DNA from: JBGSUZ01 sp043770095
Lineage (GTDB): Bacteria > Bacillota > Clostridia > Peptostreptococcales > Acidaminobacteraceae
NCBI GenBank assembly: GCA_043770095.1
Contig: JAYVIR010000002.1
Location: 62,001 to 126,000 of the forward strand
Length of the DNA: 64,000 nt
Reading direction: 5' to 3'
Below the pieces are notes generated by a model. It searched no databases, was not told the origin of the DNA, and saw only the letters and a program-made list of their open reading frames with translations. Positions 1 to 8,764 of this stretch are shown here, one piece after another. Both the position numbers and the translations under genes were made by a program. The number at the start of each line of letters is the position of its first letter. The stretch's first letter is position 1.

Positions 1-1752
1 CATTAGCTGATCATAGAAAGTCTCAATTTCAGCACGGAGTCGACCAATCCCTCTGAGATCATCATTCGGAATGGTGTACTTCATTTTCATAACTTTCGCA
101 TATAGATCATCGCTTTTCACAATTGAAATTGGCACGCCGATTTTAACCGCGCTAAAACCTCTATCATAAAGATACTTAATCAACTCAAGCATCAAATGTT
201 GCTTCGGAAGCGGCACAAAAGTATCTACGGCATGGAAGGCATTTTGCTGAAGGAAACCAATTTTAATGACTTTAGAAATTTCAAGAATGAGACGTTGATC
301 ATCCGGAAGTACGTCTTCTCCAACAAGTTGAACGATATCTTGCAGACGATTGTCTTCGAATAGAATTTTCATCATATCTGCTCTAAGTTTCATAGCGTCC
401 GCACTTACGTTCTCGGCATACCAAGGGGATAAAATGTTGATATATCCACTATAGCTGTTCAGCCAATGAATCGACGGGTAATGTCTGCCATAAGCCAATT
501 TTTTATCTAAGGCAAGGAAACCATTAACAAACCGTTTGGTATTTTCCGTAACCGGTTCAGAGAAGTCACCACCCGCTGGAGAAACCGCACCAATGATCGT
601 AACCGAAGCCTCTGCGCCATTAAGCGTTTCAATATAACCCGCTCTCTCGTAGAACTCAGCGAGGCGAGAAGGCAAATAAGCCGGATAGCCATCTTCCGCA
701 GGCATTTCTTCAAGACGACCCGAGATTTCTCTGAGTGCCTCAGCCCAACGAGACGTAGAGTCAGCCATGATCGCAACGTCATAACCCATGTCTCTATAGT
801 ATTCTGCTATGGTAATCCCAGTGTAAATACTGGCTTCACGAGCCGCAACTGGCATATTTGAGGTATTCGCTATAAGTACCGTTCTTTCCATGATTGGTTT
901 CCCTGATTCTGGGTCAATCAACTGAGGAAATTGCTCAAGAACATCCGTCATTTCATTACCACGCTCGCCGCAGCCAACGTAAATAATAATATCGGCATCA
1001 CACCATTTTGCCAACTGATGCTGAGTCATTGTCTTTCCAGTACCAAATCCGCCAGGAATAGCAACCGTGCCACCTTTAGCAATTGGGAAGAATATATCAA
1101 TAACCCGTTGTCCAGTGATTAAGGGTTTAGAAAGCATTTTTCTTTCTTTTACCGGACGCGGTACACGTACTGGCCATTCTTGATACATTTTGCATTCCAC
1201 AAAATCACCAGTCTCCGTTTCAACTCGAAGCAATACTTCTTCAACATTGTAGCGACCAGACGGTGTTGCATATGCAACTTTACCATTTGCGCCAGGCGGC
1301 ACCATGACTCTATGTTCAATAAGCGATGTTTCTTGAACAATACCAAAAATTTGCCCGCCTTTAACCTCATCGCCTACTGCAACGGACATGTTAATTGCCC
1401 AAAGCTTTTCGACATCCAATGAAATTAAGCCAATCCCTTCTTTGATAAATCCGTAGTTGGCCTCGTTCATTTGCTTAAGAGGTCTTTCAATCCCGTCAAA
1501 CATGTTGCTCAAAAGGCCAGGCCCTAATTTTAACGATAAAGGCTTGCCTGTCGGGAAAATTTCTTCACCAATTTTAAGACCTTCTGTTTCTTCATAAACC
1601 TGAATCGTCGCAATATCGCCATCCAAGCCGATGATTTCGCCAATGAGTTTTTTCTTGCCTACCATTACCATTTCGCGCATTTTATTACCTGTCATGCCTA
1701 CTGCTTTTACAACAGGTCCGTTTACCATTTTTACACTGCCCATTTGATTCAT
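1..1752 (-). CDS. ntpA: V/A-type ATP synthase catalytic subunit A (3' end outside window)
   Basis: Catalytic nucleotide-binding subunit of the cytoplasmic head, which couples ATP hydrolysis or synthesis to ion transport. I read 584 codons in one frame from ATG 1752 (GGTGA site five to six bases upstream) to base 1. The family is about 590 residues, so only a few C-terminal residues are missing. Visible are the N-terminal barrel (VNGPVVKAVGM), the P-loop GGFGTGKT at residues 234-241, CGERGNEMTDVLEQFP, and the SRWAEALREISGRLEEMP and SVTIIGAVSPAGGDFSEPV segments of the catalytic domain. Start follows the subunit E stop by one base, so the two are co-transcribed. Subunits B and D probably lie beyond the left edge. 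Identity is secure. Confidence 0.96.
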   Translation of the reverse strand, partial: MNQMGSVKMVNGPVVKAVGMTGNKMREMVMVGKKKLIGEIIGLDGDIATIQVYEETEGLKIGEEIFPTGKPLSLKLGPGLLSNMFDGIERPLKQMNEANYGFIKEGIGLISLDVEKLWAINMSVAVGDEVKGGQIFGIVQETSLIEHRVMVPPGANGKVAYATPSGRYNVEEVLLRVETETGDFVECKMYQEWPVRVPRPVKERKMLSKPLITGQRVIDIFFPIAKGGTVAIPGGFGTGKTMTQHQLAKWCDADIIIYVGCGERGNEMTDVLEQFPQLIDPESGKPIMERTVLIANTSNMPVAAREASIYTGITIAEYYRDMGYDVAIMADSTSRWAEALREISGRLEEMPAEDGYPAYLPSRLAEFYERAGYIETLNGAEASVTIIGAVSPAGGDFSEPVTENTKRFVNGFLALDKKLAYGRHYPSIHWLNSYSGYINILSPWYAENVSADAMKLRADMMKILFEDNRLQDIVQLVGEDVLPDDQRLILEISKVIKIGFLQQNAFHAVDTFVPLPKQHLMLELIKYLYDRGFSAVKIGVPISIVKSDDLYAKVMKMKYTIPNDDLRGIGRLRAEIETFYDQLM

Positions 1753-1753
1753 A

Positions 1754-2386
1754 TTACTCACCTACTTCGTCGAGAATGTCTGACAATAATATGCCAAGAA
1801 CTCTGCTATTTTCTTCTAAAAGTGCATCGATAGAGTAATCCATTCTAACGATATGCTCTTGATTGTAAAAAATAACGCCGCCAATCATGCCCTTTTCCAC
1901 AGGTTGGTACCGCACTGTTTCAAGGTTGATTCCTTCATTTTTCAAAATTTCCTCGATCATTGCCTTATGCTTTCCTAGGTCAACTGGCGTTATTTCCATC
2001 ACAATGCCGTCATAACGCTTAATCTCTCTAATGGCTTTGGACACCGAATCTGCAAGATATTTTTTATACCCATCCGATTCTGCAAACTCAGCAATGCGAT
2101 CTTTTAAAGCTTTCTCAAGTGCTTTGTATACTTCCTGTCTTGTTTCGATGTGGCTATTTCTAACGGCCGTTTTAGCCTTTGAAATGATTTTTTTAGAATC
2201 CACTCGAGCATCATTTTCAAACCCAATGATATACTGAGCTGCTTTTTCCTCAGCACTTTTTTCGTAGACTTTCAAAGCGATTTCGTTTTGAGCATCAAGC
2301 TCCGCTCTCTTCTCTTCAAAAGCTGCGTTGAGTTTATCCATGACAACCTGAGCGAAAGTATCAATTTTATTGCCTACTGTTAACAC
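1754..2386 (-). CDS. ntpE: V/A-type ATP synthase subunit E (peripheral stalk)
   Basis: Peripheral stalk subunit linking the catalytic head to membrane subunit I. The 210-residue protein starts with GTG at 2386, four bases after an AAGGTGG ribosome site. Residues 1-100 are a charged, alanine- and lysine-rich helix (FEEKRAELDAQNEIALKVYE), as expected for the coiled N-terminus. The C-terminal half is a mixed globular domain ending in the usual V-ATPase E tail. It lies between subunits F and A, one base from A. Identification rests on length, helix composition and position in the operon, all agreeing. Confidence 0.9.
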   Translation of the reverse strand: MLTVGNKIDTFAQVVMDKLNAAFEEKRAELDAQNEIALKVYEKSAEEKAAQYIIGFENDARVDSKKIISKAKTAVRNSHIETRQEVYKALEKALKDRIAEFAESDGYKKYLADSVSKAIREIKRYDGIVMEITPVDLGKHKAMIEEILKNEGINLETVRYQPVEKGMIGGVIFYNQEHIVRMDYSIDALLEENSRVLGILLSDILDEVGE

Positions 2387-2405
2387 TTGACCACCTTCTC
2401 TCTCA

Positions 2406-2711
2406 TCAAATCTTAATGCCTATTGACTCACGAATATGTCTCGTGATGTAGTCGTCCTCGTAACTCAGTCCCGCGCCCGGAATTTCTACAATCAGTTTGA
2501 ACTTTGATTTTAATTTAATTGCCATAATTTCTTTTTCTGCCATTTGCATAATGGCTTTTGTCAAAATAATAATCCCAGTTTCATCATCTTTTATTTTACG
2601 CTCGATCATACTCAGTACCTCTGTTCGATCGGTTAAGATGATGCCCTGAACACCAGCAAGACGCATGCCCACTAATGTTTCTTGATCATTGCAAATTAAA
2701 AAGGATTTCAC
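2406..2711 (-). CDS. ntpG: V/A-type ATP synthase subunit F
   Basis: Small central-axis subunit of 101 residues (family about 100). The fold starts with a strand (KSFLICNDQETLVGMRLAGV) typical of the CheY-like subunit F, followed by DDETGIIILTKAIMQMA and the C-terminal PGAGLSYEDDYITRHIRESIGIKI-type tail, which in the family inserts into the rotor. GTG start at 2711 with AGGTGA upstream. It sits between K and E. In the Enterococcus naming scheme this is NtpG; other schemes call it AtpF. Confidence 0.92.
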   Translation of the reverse strand: MKSFLICNDQETLVGMRLAGVQGIILTDRTEVLSMIERKIKDDETGIIILTKAIMQMAEKEIMAIKLKSKFKLIVEIPGAGLSYEDDYITRHIRESIGIKI

Positions 2712-2721
2712 AAAACATCAC

Positions 2722-3147
2722 CTACAGTTTGCCAAGAATGATAATCGAAATGATAAGACCATAGATTGCAATACCTTCACCAAGACCGATGAAGATTAAC
2801 GCTTTACCCATCATCTTAGGATCTTCTGAAATTGCGCCGAGTGCAGAAGAACCAATTGAACCTACCGCAGCACCTGCACCAATACAAGCTAAGCCTGTAG
2901 AAAGCGCCATGCCAATAAGACCAAGTCCGTTAGCCGCAGATTGTGTTGAAGCATCTGCTGCATATGCAATATCAGGTGCCATGAACATTAACCCAACCAT
3001 CATAGCTGCGCCAAATGCACCCATCGCCATTTTAATTGTTCTTTTAGAAGAAAGTTTTGCAAACTTCTCTTTGCCCGAGTAAATGGCAACACCCATCAAG
3101 ATTGTAGAGAAAACTAAAACCAAGTTCATCATTAATGCGATTTTCAT
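2722..3147 (-). CDS. ntpK: V/A-type ATP synthase subunit K (proteolipid / rotor ring)
   Basis: Membrane rotor subunit carrying the ion-binding carboxylate. ATG 3147 follows a GGAGGTCACAAT site. The 141 residues comprise an N-terminal hydrophobic helix (5-23), a basic stretch, a second hydrophobic segment ending in a signal-peptidase-like AYAADA (about 62-67), then one glycine-rich hairpin (about 73-141). The probable carboxylate is the Glu in LGEGIAIYGL in the last helix. Only one carboxylate hairpin is seen, unlike duplicated V-type K subunits. I do not see the Gln and Ser ligands of classic sodium rings, which hints at protons, but this needs a proper alignment. Confidence 0.9.
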   Translation of the reverse strand: MKIALMMNLVLVFSTILMGVAIYSGKEKFAKLSSKRTIKMAMGAFGAAMMVGLMFMAPDIAYAADASTQSAANGLGLIGMALSTGLACIGAGAAVGSIGSSALGAISEDPKMMGKALIFIGLGEGIAIYGLIISIIILGKL

Positions 3148-3168
3148 ATTGTGACCTCCAAATTATTA

Positions 3169-5163
3169 TTAGAATTGTACAGGCTTGTAATCAAAGCCTT
3201 CACCAGTGTAGTATTTGCTAAACAACTCATAGAACATCAATCTGAGCCCTTGAATAAATACGATGAGACCTTCAAGCACTAAGATCATGATATTCCCAAA
3301 GATAAACATTGAAACTTCTCCCACCGCGCCGCCAATAAGTGCTGCTAACGTGTGGAAAGCTAAAAATAATCCGACGTGATTGAGTGCGAACGCTCCAACT
3401 CTTATAAACGACATCGTATTACTAAATAGCGTAAGCAGTGTTTCTACAGCTTCAAAGCCACTTTCCATGTAATAATCTACTTTAGACTCATGATAAAGCG
3501 GTCTATGTCCTGAAATCAAATTGGCAACCGGTTCTCTAAAGAGAATCGAAATCATGCCGAGTAAGCACACGATAAAGAATGGCACCAAAGATACACCTTT
3601 GATGAGCCCGCCAGCTGTACCCAGAATAACTAAAAAGGCTAAGTAGAACACCAAACCAGCCACGCCGTTTCTTCCAAAAACACCTTCTTTGATATCTTTT
3701 GTTTTTAATTTATTGTAAATGCCGTATCCAAATGCAATTAGAAGTAAAAATATTCCAAATGCCACAGAAGCCGCTAACAATAGATTAATGTTCTCAAGAG
3801 GTCTGATGAAGAACAAACTCTCCGCATCTCTCCCTGTCCACTTTGAAAACAGTCCCGAAATTACTTGTTCATAACCAAAGAAACTGTCATACACCGTTCC
3901 AAAGATCATAGAACTAATGCCAAGTCTGGATAAAAGTGCACCAAAGTCCGGTTGTTTTTTAAGCATCACCATCGCAACACCTACTGCAAAGAAGACAAAA
4001 CCTTGACCAACATCACCGAACATGGCTCCAAAGAGAATCATATAGATGACTGCAAAGAAAGGCGTTGGATCAATTTCGCCATACGATGGCACACCATAAA
4101 GTTTGACAAGCAGTTCAAATGGTCTGAACAGCCAATTGTTATGAAGTTCCGTCGGTGGCAACTCATAACTCTCGCTTAATGCTTGATCTTCAAAATAAGT
4201 AAGTACGTTCAAGTGACTTTTTTGTAGTTTTTTATTGAACTCCTCAATGCTTCGCTTTGGAATCCACCCTGCTAAAAATACAAATTGCTTACTGACGACC
4301 ACTTGCTTTTTAATATCAAGTTTAGTCATTTCCAGTTTCAACAAATTGAAGCTGTACCTGAGTTCTTCTTTGTATTTTTTTCGATACTCAGTCTTCTTTT
4401 CTTCTAAATCCGTTATTTCTTTGTCTGTCAGATCCATTGAAAGATTTAACCGAGCTGAAACTTCTTTGGTATTAATCCAATAATCACTCGGGACTTCAAT
4501 TTCTTCAAAATAGACCGATCTGAGTATCCGTTCCATTTCAAGGGTTAAATCCAGCGGATAAGCCACTAGCATCGCTTCCATACCTTGAATTTCTCCAAGG
4601 TGCATAAAAATGCCTTCAATATTTTCGTAGTTAAGCGCCAATTTGGTTCTGTTTTCTTTTGTAAGCAAACCTAATTTCATTCCAAAATGATTCATTTGGA
4701 AAAGTTTACTCAAATCAAGATCAATGCTTTCAATGTATTCAAGTGCTTCTAATCGTTCAAGTTGCACTTTTTTCTCTTTCAAAACTTTTAGAGTCTTTTG
4801 TATGTCTTCCATTTCTGGATAAAGAACGTCAAGCAATCTGATTGCCTCACTGATTTCTCCCTGTTCATCTGCCAATTTTTGAACCATATTCTTATGAGGA
4901 ATGTTCAAATGGTGCATAATTCGTTCTACTTTTTCATAATGTGAACGAAAATCAACCATCTGCTCAATAGGTTTAAAGCCATTATTCTCAAGAATATGTT
5001 CCCTTTCTGCTTCTGGTAAATAACTTTCAAAATGACTCGCTTCTAATTCTGAAAGTGCACCCACGATATGAACCTTTCCAAAGAGGATGAGCTCTTTAGT
5101 GATGTCATCCAAGTCGGCTCGTTCTCCCACCATGTGAAGCATTGCCATTTTTTCAATTGCCAT
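3169..5163 (-). CDS. ntpI: V/A-type ATP synthase subunit I (a subunit, ion channel)
   Basis: Membrane stator subunit that forms the ion half-channels against the K ring and anchors the peripheral stalks. I chose ATG 5163 (MAIEKMAMLHMVGERADLDD) because AGGAGGTGA lies directly before it; a longer frame from GTG 5172 would start inside that ribosome site. The 664 residues divide into a soluble N-terminal half with long charged helices and a C-terminal half with about seven membrane segments (GDVGQGFVFFAVGVAMVMLK, SFIRVGAFALNHVGLFLAFH). Arg in SFIRVGAFALNH is the expected channel arginine. Length and motifs fit the V_ATPase_I family. Confidence 0.95.
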   Translation of the reverse strand: MAIEKMAMLHMVGERADLDDITKELILFGKVHIVGALSELEASHFESYLPEAEREHILENNGFKPIEQMVDFRSHYEKVERIMHHLNIPHKNMVQKLADEQGEISEAIRLLDVLYPEMEDIQKTLKVLKEKKVQLERLEALEYIESIDLDLSKLFQMNHFGMKLGLLTKENRTKLALNYENIEGIFMHLGEIQGMEAMLVAYPLDLTLEMERILRSVYFEEIEVPSDYWINTKEVSARLNLSMDLTDKEITDLEEKKTEYRKKYKEELRYSFNLLKLEMTKLDIKKQVVVSKQFVFLAGWIPKRSIEEFNKKLQKSHLNVLTYFEDQALSESYELPPTELHNNWLFRPFELLVKLYGVPSYGEIDPTPFFAVIYMILFGAMFGDVGQGFVFFAVGVAMVMLKKQPDFGALLSRLGISSMIFGTVYDSFFGYEQVISGLFSKWTGRDAESLFFIRPLENINLLLAASVAFGIFLLLIAFGYGIYNKLKTKDIKEGVFGRNGVAGLVFYLAFLVILGTAGGLIKGVSLVPFFIVCLLGMISILFREPVANLISGHRPLYHESKVDYYMESGFEAVETLLTLFSNTMSFIRVGAFALNHVGLFLAFHTLAALIGGAVGEVSMFIFGNIMILVLEGLIVFIQGLRLMFYELFSKYYTGEGFDYKPVQF

Positions 5164-5175
5164 GGATGTCACCTC

Positions 5176-6219
5176 CTATTTCAAGTGTCTCACTAAGAAC
5201 TTCTTACCTTCTTCTCCTTTGAGGTTATAACGCTTCATCTCTAGAATTGTAATAAGGTCTCTAATTTCATATTCCAAACGATGCATGTACACCATAGGCT
5301 CTACCATCGTCATAGGATAGCTCAATCTCAGTTGATTAAAGTACTTATAGATGTAACGCTCCATCGATCGTTCAAGGAAGATCTCAAAGTCTGGAACATC
5401 CTCAAAGATGCTGCCGTATGGCGATGTTCTCACAATTGTTTCAATTTCGGATAATTTCTCTTTATAACACATTGCCTTTAACTGATCATACTTAAAATAC
5501 TTGCCGCCTTGCAAACTGTAATTGACTAATTCCTCTTGCGAAATTTTATAAAAACGTCTGCCGCGATAAATCCATTGAATGTTTAACATATCAATATTTC
5601 TACCAATAACCTCGCCAATTGCTCTGCTGTTTTCTCCGTCAAGTCGTTTTGCCTGAGAATACAATTTTTTAAAGTAAAGACGATCCAAGTTCATTTCCAT
5701 ATAGAACATGAGTTTGTCTTCTTCTTCATCTTTAAACATTTGAATTATCTTTTGGTACTCAGTGCCCTCAAGACCAGAAATAATATCATCTAATGTTCTC
5801 GCATCATTAAGCAAAGTATAATTGATACTGCTGTAAGACTCTGGAATAATGATGTGATCTGAAATGCGTTGAAGGGATTCCTTTCGAATAATCATTCTCA
5901 GAAAAACCTTAAGATTTTCTATCTCATAGCGCATGAACAAGATTTTAAAGAATTTCTTATCATCACCTGTGAAATAATGAAATAATTTTTCATATTGAGA
6001 GAAGAGATGCTTTTTCAAAAGACCTTCCAACTCTCCAATATCATCACCCATATCATTTGACACCAGTTGTTGATAATAAGTTTCTGTCTTGAGGTAATCT
6101 ACAACATTGGCTACGGTAGGAAGTTCTATCATCTTTAGATAATCATTATCTGTTAGAATCTTTTTTTCCATAGCCATTGCCTTCGTATTGATTGCCGCAT
6201 ACTTGCTGATGTTTCCCAT
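5176..6219 (-). CDS. ntpC: V/A-type ATP synthase subunit C (central stalk socket)
   Basis: Soluble adaptor connecting the central axis to the K ring. The 347-residue protein starts MGNISKYAAINTKAMAMEKK, a typical subunit C opening, and is largely helical with repeated F-x-x-I-L-x-x-R-x-E-x-x-N-L-K-V segments (ILFMRYEIENLKVFLRMIIR) characteristic of the V-ATPase C/AC39 family. Its GGAG ribosome site is embedded in the last codons and stop of the upstream stalk gene. Placement second in the operon, ahead of I and K, is not the usual arrangement. Confidence 0.93.
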   Translation of the reverse strand: MGNISKYAAINTKAMAMEKKILTDNDYLKMIELPTVANVVDYLKTETYYQQLVSNDMGDDIGELEGLLKKHLFSQYEKLFHYFTGDDKKFFKILFMRYEIENLKVFLRMIIRKESLQRISDHIIIPESYSSINYTLLNDARTLDDIISGLEGTEYQKIIQMFKDEEEDKLMFYMEMNLDRLYFKKLYSQAKRLDGENSRAIGEVIGRNIDMLNIQWIYRGRRFYKISQEELVNYSLQGGKYFKYDQLKAMCYKEKLSEIETIVRTSPYGSIFEDVPDFEIFLERSMERYIYKYFNQLRLSYPMTMVEPMVYMHRLEYEIRDLITILEMKRYNLKGEEGKKFLVRHLK

Positions 6220-6225
6220 AGTCCA

Positions 6226-6573
6226 TTACTCCTTTTGACTTACGAAAGAATCTCCGAAAATTCGAACCATTGCTTCATGAACAAGTCCATTTTCATTTTT
6301 TTCGTAAAGTCTTCTCATGCGCCGATCTACCATGTCACCTTCTTCATAAATATCTGATTCCTGAACTTTTGCAATCTCTATTATCCGATCATAGGCATCT
6401 TTGGCACTTTTTCGCGCGTCTTTCATGTACCTGAGTTCCACTTCACGCTCTTTCTTCTTCTGTTCCTTTTCATTCAAACCTTTCATTGCTTCAATTTTCA
6501 ACTCCGTGTCCACTGAAGCTTGGTCAATTTCAAGGATTTTTGCCAGTGTTTCCTGAATGGCATTGGCTTTCAC
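6226..6573 (-). CDS. V/A-type ATP synthase peripheral stalk subunit (G/H-like)
   Basis: First gene of the ATPase operon. The 115-residue protein starts with GTG 6573 behind AGGAGGTGATAAA. Residues 1-80 are almost continuous charged helix (KGLNEKEQKKKEREVELRYM), consistent with the coiled peripheral stalk subunit that pairs with E. The C-terminal 30 residues look globular. Function is assigned from composition, size and position; sequence identity of stalk subunits is low across bacteria, so the label G/H is generic. Confidence 0.8.
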   Translation of the reverse strand: MKANAIQETLAKILEIDQASVDTELKIEAMKGLNEKEQKKKEREVELRYMKDARKSAKDAYDRIIEIAKVQESDIYEEGDMVDRRMRRLYEKNENGLVHEAMVRIFGDSFVSQKE

Positions 6574-6681
6574 TTTATCACCTCCTGATATTATTCATTA
6601 TGTATTTCTATTTACCCAATATTGTTGGAACATCTCATTCCCATCTCAAAAGATTAAAAAAACATCTCAAAAACATTACTG

Positions 6682-6710
6682 ATTATATGCCTATAAAAGC
6701 ACAAGGTCAA
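6682..6710 (-). promoter_or_regulatory. Predicted sigma-A promoter of the V/A-ATPase operon
   Basis: On the minus strand TTGACC (6710-6705) is followed by a 17-base spacer and TATAAT (6687-6682), an almost perfect vegetative promoter about 110 bases upstream of the stalk gene start. The leader between it and the gene contains three GAGATG copies. Confidence 0.8.
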
Positions 6711-6949
6711 CCGAGTCTAAAAAGACAGTAGAAAGGTTACAAAAGTCTAAAAATGAACGTTATAAGTAGGATACACTAAAAAACATTCACAAAAATACAT
6801 AAATCTTTAAAAATCATCATTATTTAAGTGTGACTAATCATTTTTGACTATTTAATAATTCAAGCACATATTTATTTTTTTAATTGCAACCGCAGCTTTT
6901 TGTATATTAGTTATAAACAACATCATTCCACTTTAATTGTATATAAATG

Positions 6950-6988
6950 AGAAAACCCCTTGAAGTTCTAGCCTTCAAGGGGTTTTCT
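6950..6988 (-). terminator. Terminator hairpin after the hydrogenase operon
   Basis: Sixteen-base perfect stem (6950-6965 with 6973-6988) with a seven-base loop, just past the hydA stop. The minus-strand continuation is only moderately T-rich (TCATTTATAT). The plus-strand continuation is also AT-rich. The rest of 6711-6949 is AT-rich and shows no gene. Confidence 0.75.
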
Positions 6989-6997
6989 GTTATAATA

Positions 6998-8746
6998 TTA
7001 AACTCTGTCTTTTGGTGAATAATGTGTATGAAGAAGTTCATGAGCCTTGTGACCATATGGTTTGCCAAGGTATTCTTCATAAAGTTTGATAATCTCTGTA
7101 TTTTCATGAGATTTTCTCTTTGTCTTGCTTCTATCTTCAGCGTAAATAGCCTGTTGACGCTTCTTGATGATTTCCATGTCACCGTGGTGATATGGTTGAC
7201 CACCGCCGCCAACACAACCGCCAGGACAAGCCATGATCTCGATTGCATGGAAGTGGCTATTGCCCGCTCTGATGTCTTCAAGGAGCTTTCTAGCATTGCC
7301 AAGACCATGCGCAATACCAATTTTAAGTGTTATATCACCAACTTGAATGTCTGCTGAACGAATGCCATCTAAGCCTCTTAATTGAGTAAACTCAACATTT
7401 TCAAGAGTCTCGCCAGTAATCCATTCATAAGCTGTTCTAGTAGCCGCTTCAATAACACCACCTGTTGTTCCGAACATTACAGAAGCGCCAGTAGATTCGC
7501 CTAACATTTTATCAAAATCAGTTTCTGGAAGCGTTGCAAAGTCAATACAAGCTTCTTTTAACATCTTGCCAAATTCTCTGTTTGTGAGAACAAAGTCAAC
7601 GTTTTGATGTTCGTCATGAGAAAGTTCTTCTCTCGCCGCTTCCGCCTTTTTAGCGATACAAGGCATGATTGAAACCACAACGATGTCCTTAGGATCAAGA
7701 CCCTTTTTCTCTGCATAGTATGTCTTTGCAATCGCACCGAACATGATTTGCGGAGACTTACAAGTAGACGGAATGTCTAACATGTCTGGGAACTGGTGTT
7801 CAAAGAACTGAACCCAAGCAGGACAACAGCTTGTAAGCATAGGCAATTTCCCATTGTGTTGAATTCTATGAACAAGCTCAGAAGCTTCTTCCATGATTGT
7901 AAGGTCAGCAGCGAAGTCCGTATCAAATACGCCATCAAAGCCAAGTCTTCTCATAGCTGTTGCTAATTTACCTGTAGAAATAGTGCCTGGTTCCATGCCA
8001 AACATTTCGCCAACTGCTACACGAATTGCAGGTGCAACTTGAACAACAACGTGCTTTTTAGGATTGTTAAGCGCTGACCAAACATCTGCAACTTGATTAT
8101 GCTCTGTAAGTGCCGCTGTAGGACATACTGCAACACACTGACCACAATAAGTACAGCTTGTTTCTTTCATATCCATATTGAATGCAGGGCCAACGAATGA
8201 AGAGAAGCCTCTGTTTACGCCAGAAAGAATGCCGCAAGTCTGAACTTCATTACACATCACTTCGCACTTTCTACACATAACGCACTTGTTTACATCTTTA
8301 ACAATTGCTCTAGATGTTTTGTCGATTTCAAACTTAAGTCTTTCGCCTTCCCATTTATTATCTCTAACACAAAGGTCAGCAGCTAATTTTTGAAGATCGC
8401 ATTCCATGTTTTTTGGACACATCAAACAATCTTTAGGGTGGTTAGAAAGAAGAAGTTCTACAGACATTCTTCTTGCAGTAATTGCTCTTTTTGTATCCGT
8501 TCTAATAACCATGCCATCTATAGCCTTCTCAGAACAAGAAGGAACAAGCGCAGGTCTACCTTCTACTTCTACCATACACACTCGGCATGAAGCATTTTGG
8601 TTGATAACACCAAATTGATCCATGTGAAGATCCATATGACATAGAGTTGGAATATGAATACCAGCTGTTTTAGCTGCGCTAAGGACTGAAGTGCCTTTTT
8701 CTACCTCAATGATATTATCATTGATTGTGATTTTTACCATACTCAT
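6998..8746 (-). CDS. hydA: NADH-linked [FeFe]-hydrogenase catalytic subunit HydA
   Basis: H2-activating subunit of a soluble multimeric, possibly electron-bifurcating, hydrogenase. Order along its 582 residues: N-terminal [2Fe-2S] domain (TLCHMD, ASCRVCMVEVEG), His-ligated [4Fe-4S] (HPKDCLMCPKNMECD), two [4Fe-4S] motifs (CVMCRKCEVMC, CTYCGQCVAVCP), then the H-cluster motifs TSCCPAW, MPCIAKKAEA and MACPGGCVGGGGQP, and a short C-terminal small-subunit-like tail. ATG 8746 follows AGGAGGTGG. It is last of four genes. Maturases HydE, HydF and HydG are not in the window. Whether it bifurcates to ferredoxin is inferred from the subunit set. Confidence 0.96.
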   Translation of the reverse strand: MSMVKITINDNIIEVEKGTSVLSAAKTAGIHIPTLCHMDLHMDQFGVINQNASCRVCMVEVEGRPALVPSCSEKAIDGMVIRTDTKRAITARRMSVELLLSNHPKDCLMCPKNMECDLQKLAADLCVRDNKWEGERLKFEIDKTSRAIVKDVNKCVMCRKCEVMCNEVQTCGILSGVNRGFSSFVGPAFNMDMKETSCTYCGQCVAVCPTAALTEHNQVADVWSALNNPKKHVVVQVAPAIRVAVGEMFGMEPGTISTGKLATAMRRLGFDGVFDTDFAADLTIMEEASELVHRIQHNGKLPMLTSCCPAWVQFFEHQFPDMLDIPSTCKSPQIMFGAIAKTYYAEKKGLDPKDIVVVSIMPCIAKKAEAAREELSHDEHQNVDFVLTNREFGKMLKEACIDFATLPETDFDKMLGESTGASVMFGTTGGVIEAATRTAYEWITGETLENVEFTQLRGLDGIRSADIQVGDITLKIGIAHGLGNARKLLEDIRAGNSHFHAIEIMACPGGCVGGGGQPYHHGDMEIIKKRQQAIYAEDRSKTKRKSHENTEIIKLYEEYLGKPYGHKAHELLHTHYSPKDRV

Positions 8747-8764
8747 CTTGGTCCACCTCCTAAA

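Noticed and set aside
507..782. 91-codon minus-strand open frame
   Set aside because: It is an out-of-frame shadow of ntpA, which occupies the whole region with conserved motifs.
6907..7320. 137-codon minus-strand open frame over the end of hydA
   Set aside because: It is out of frame with the H-cluster motifs of hydA and spans the terminator hairpin.
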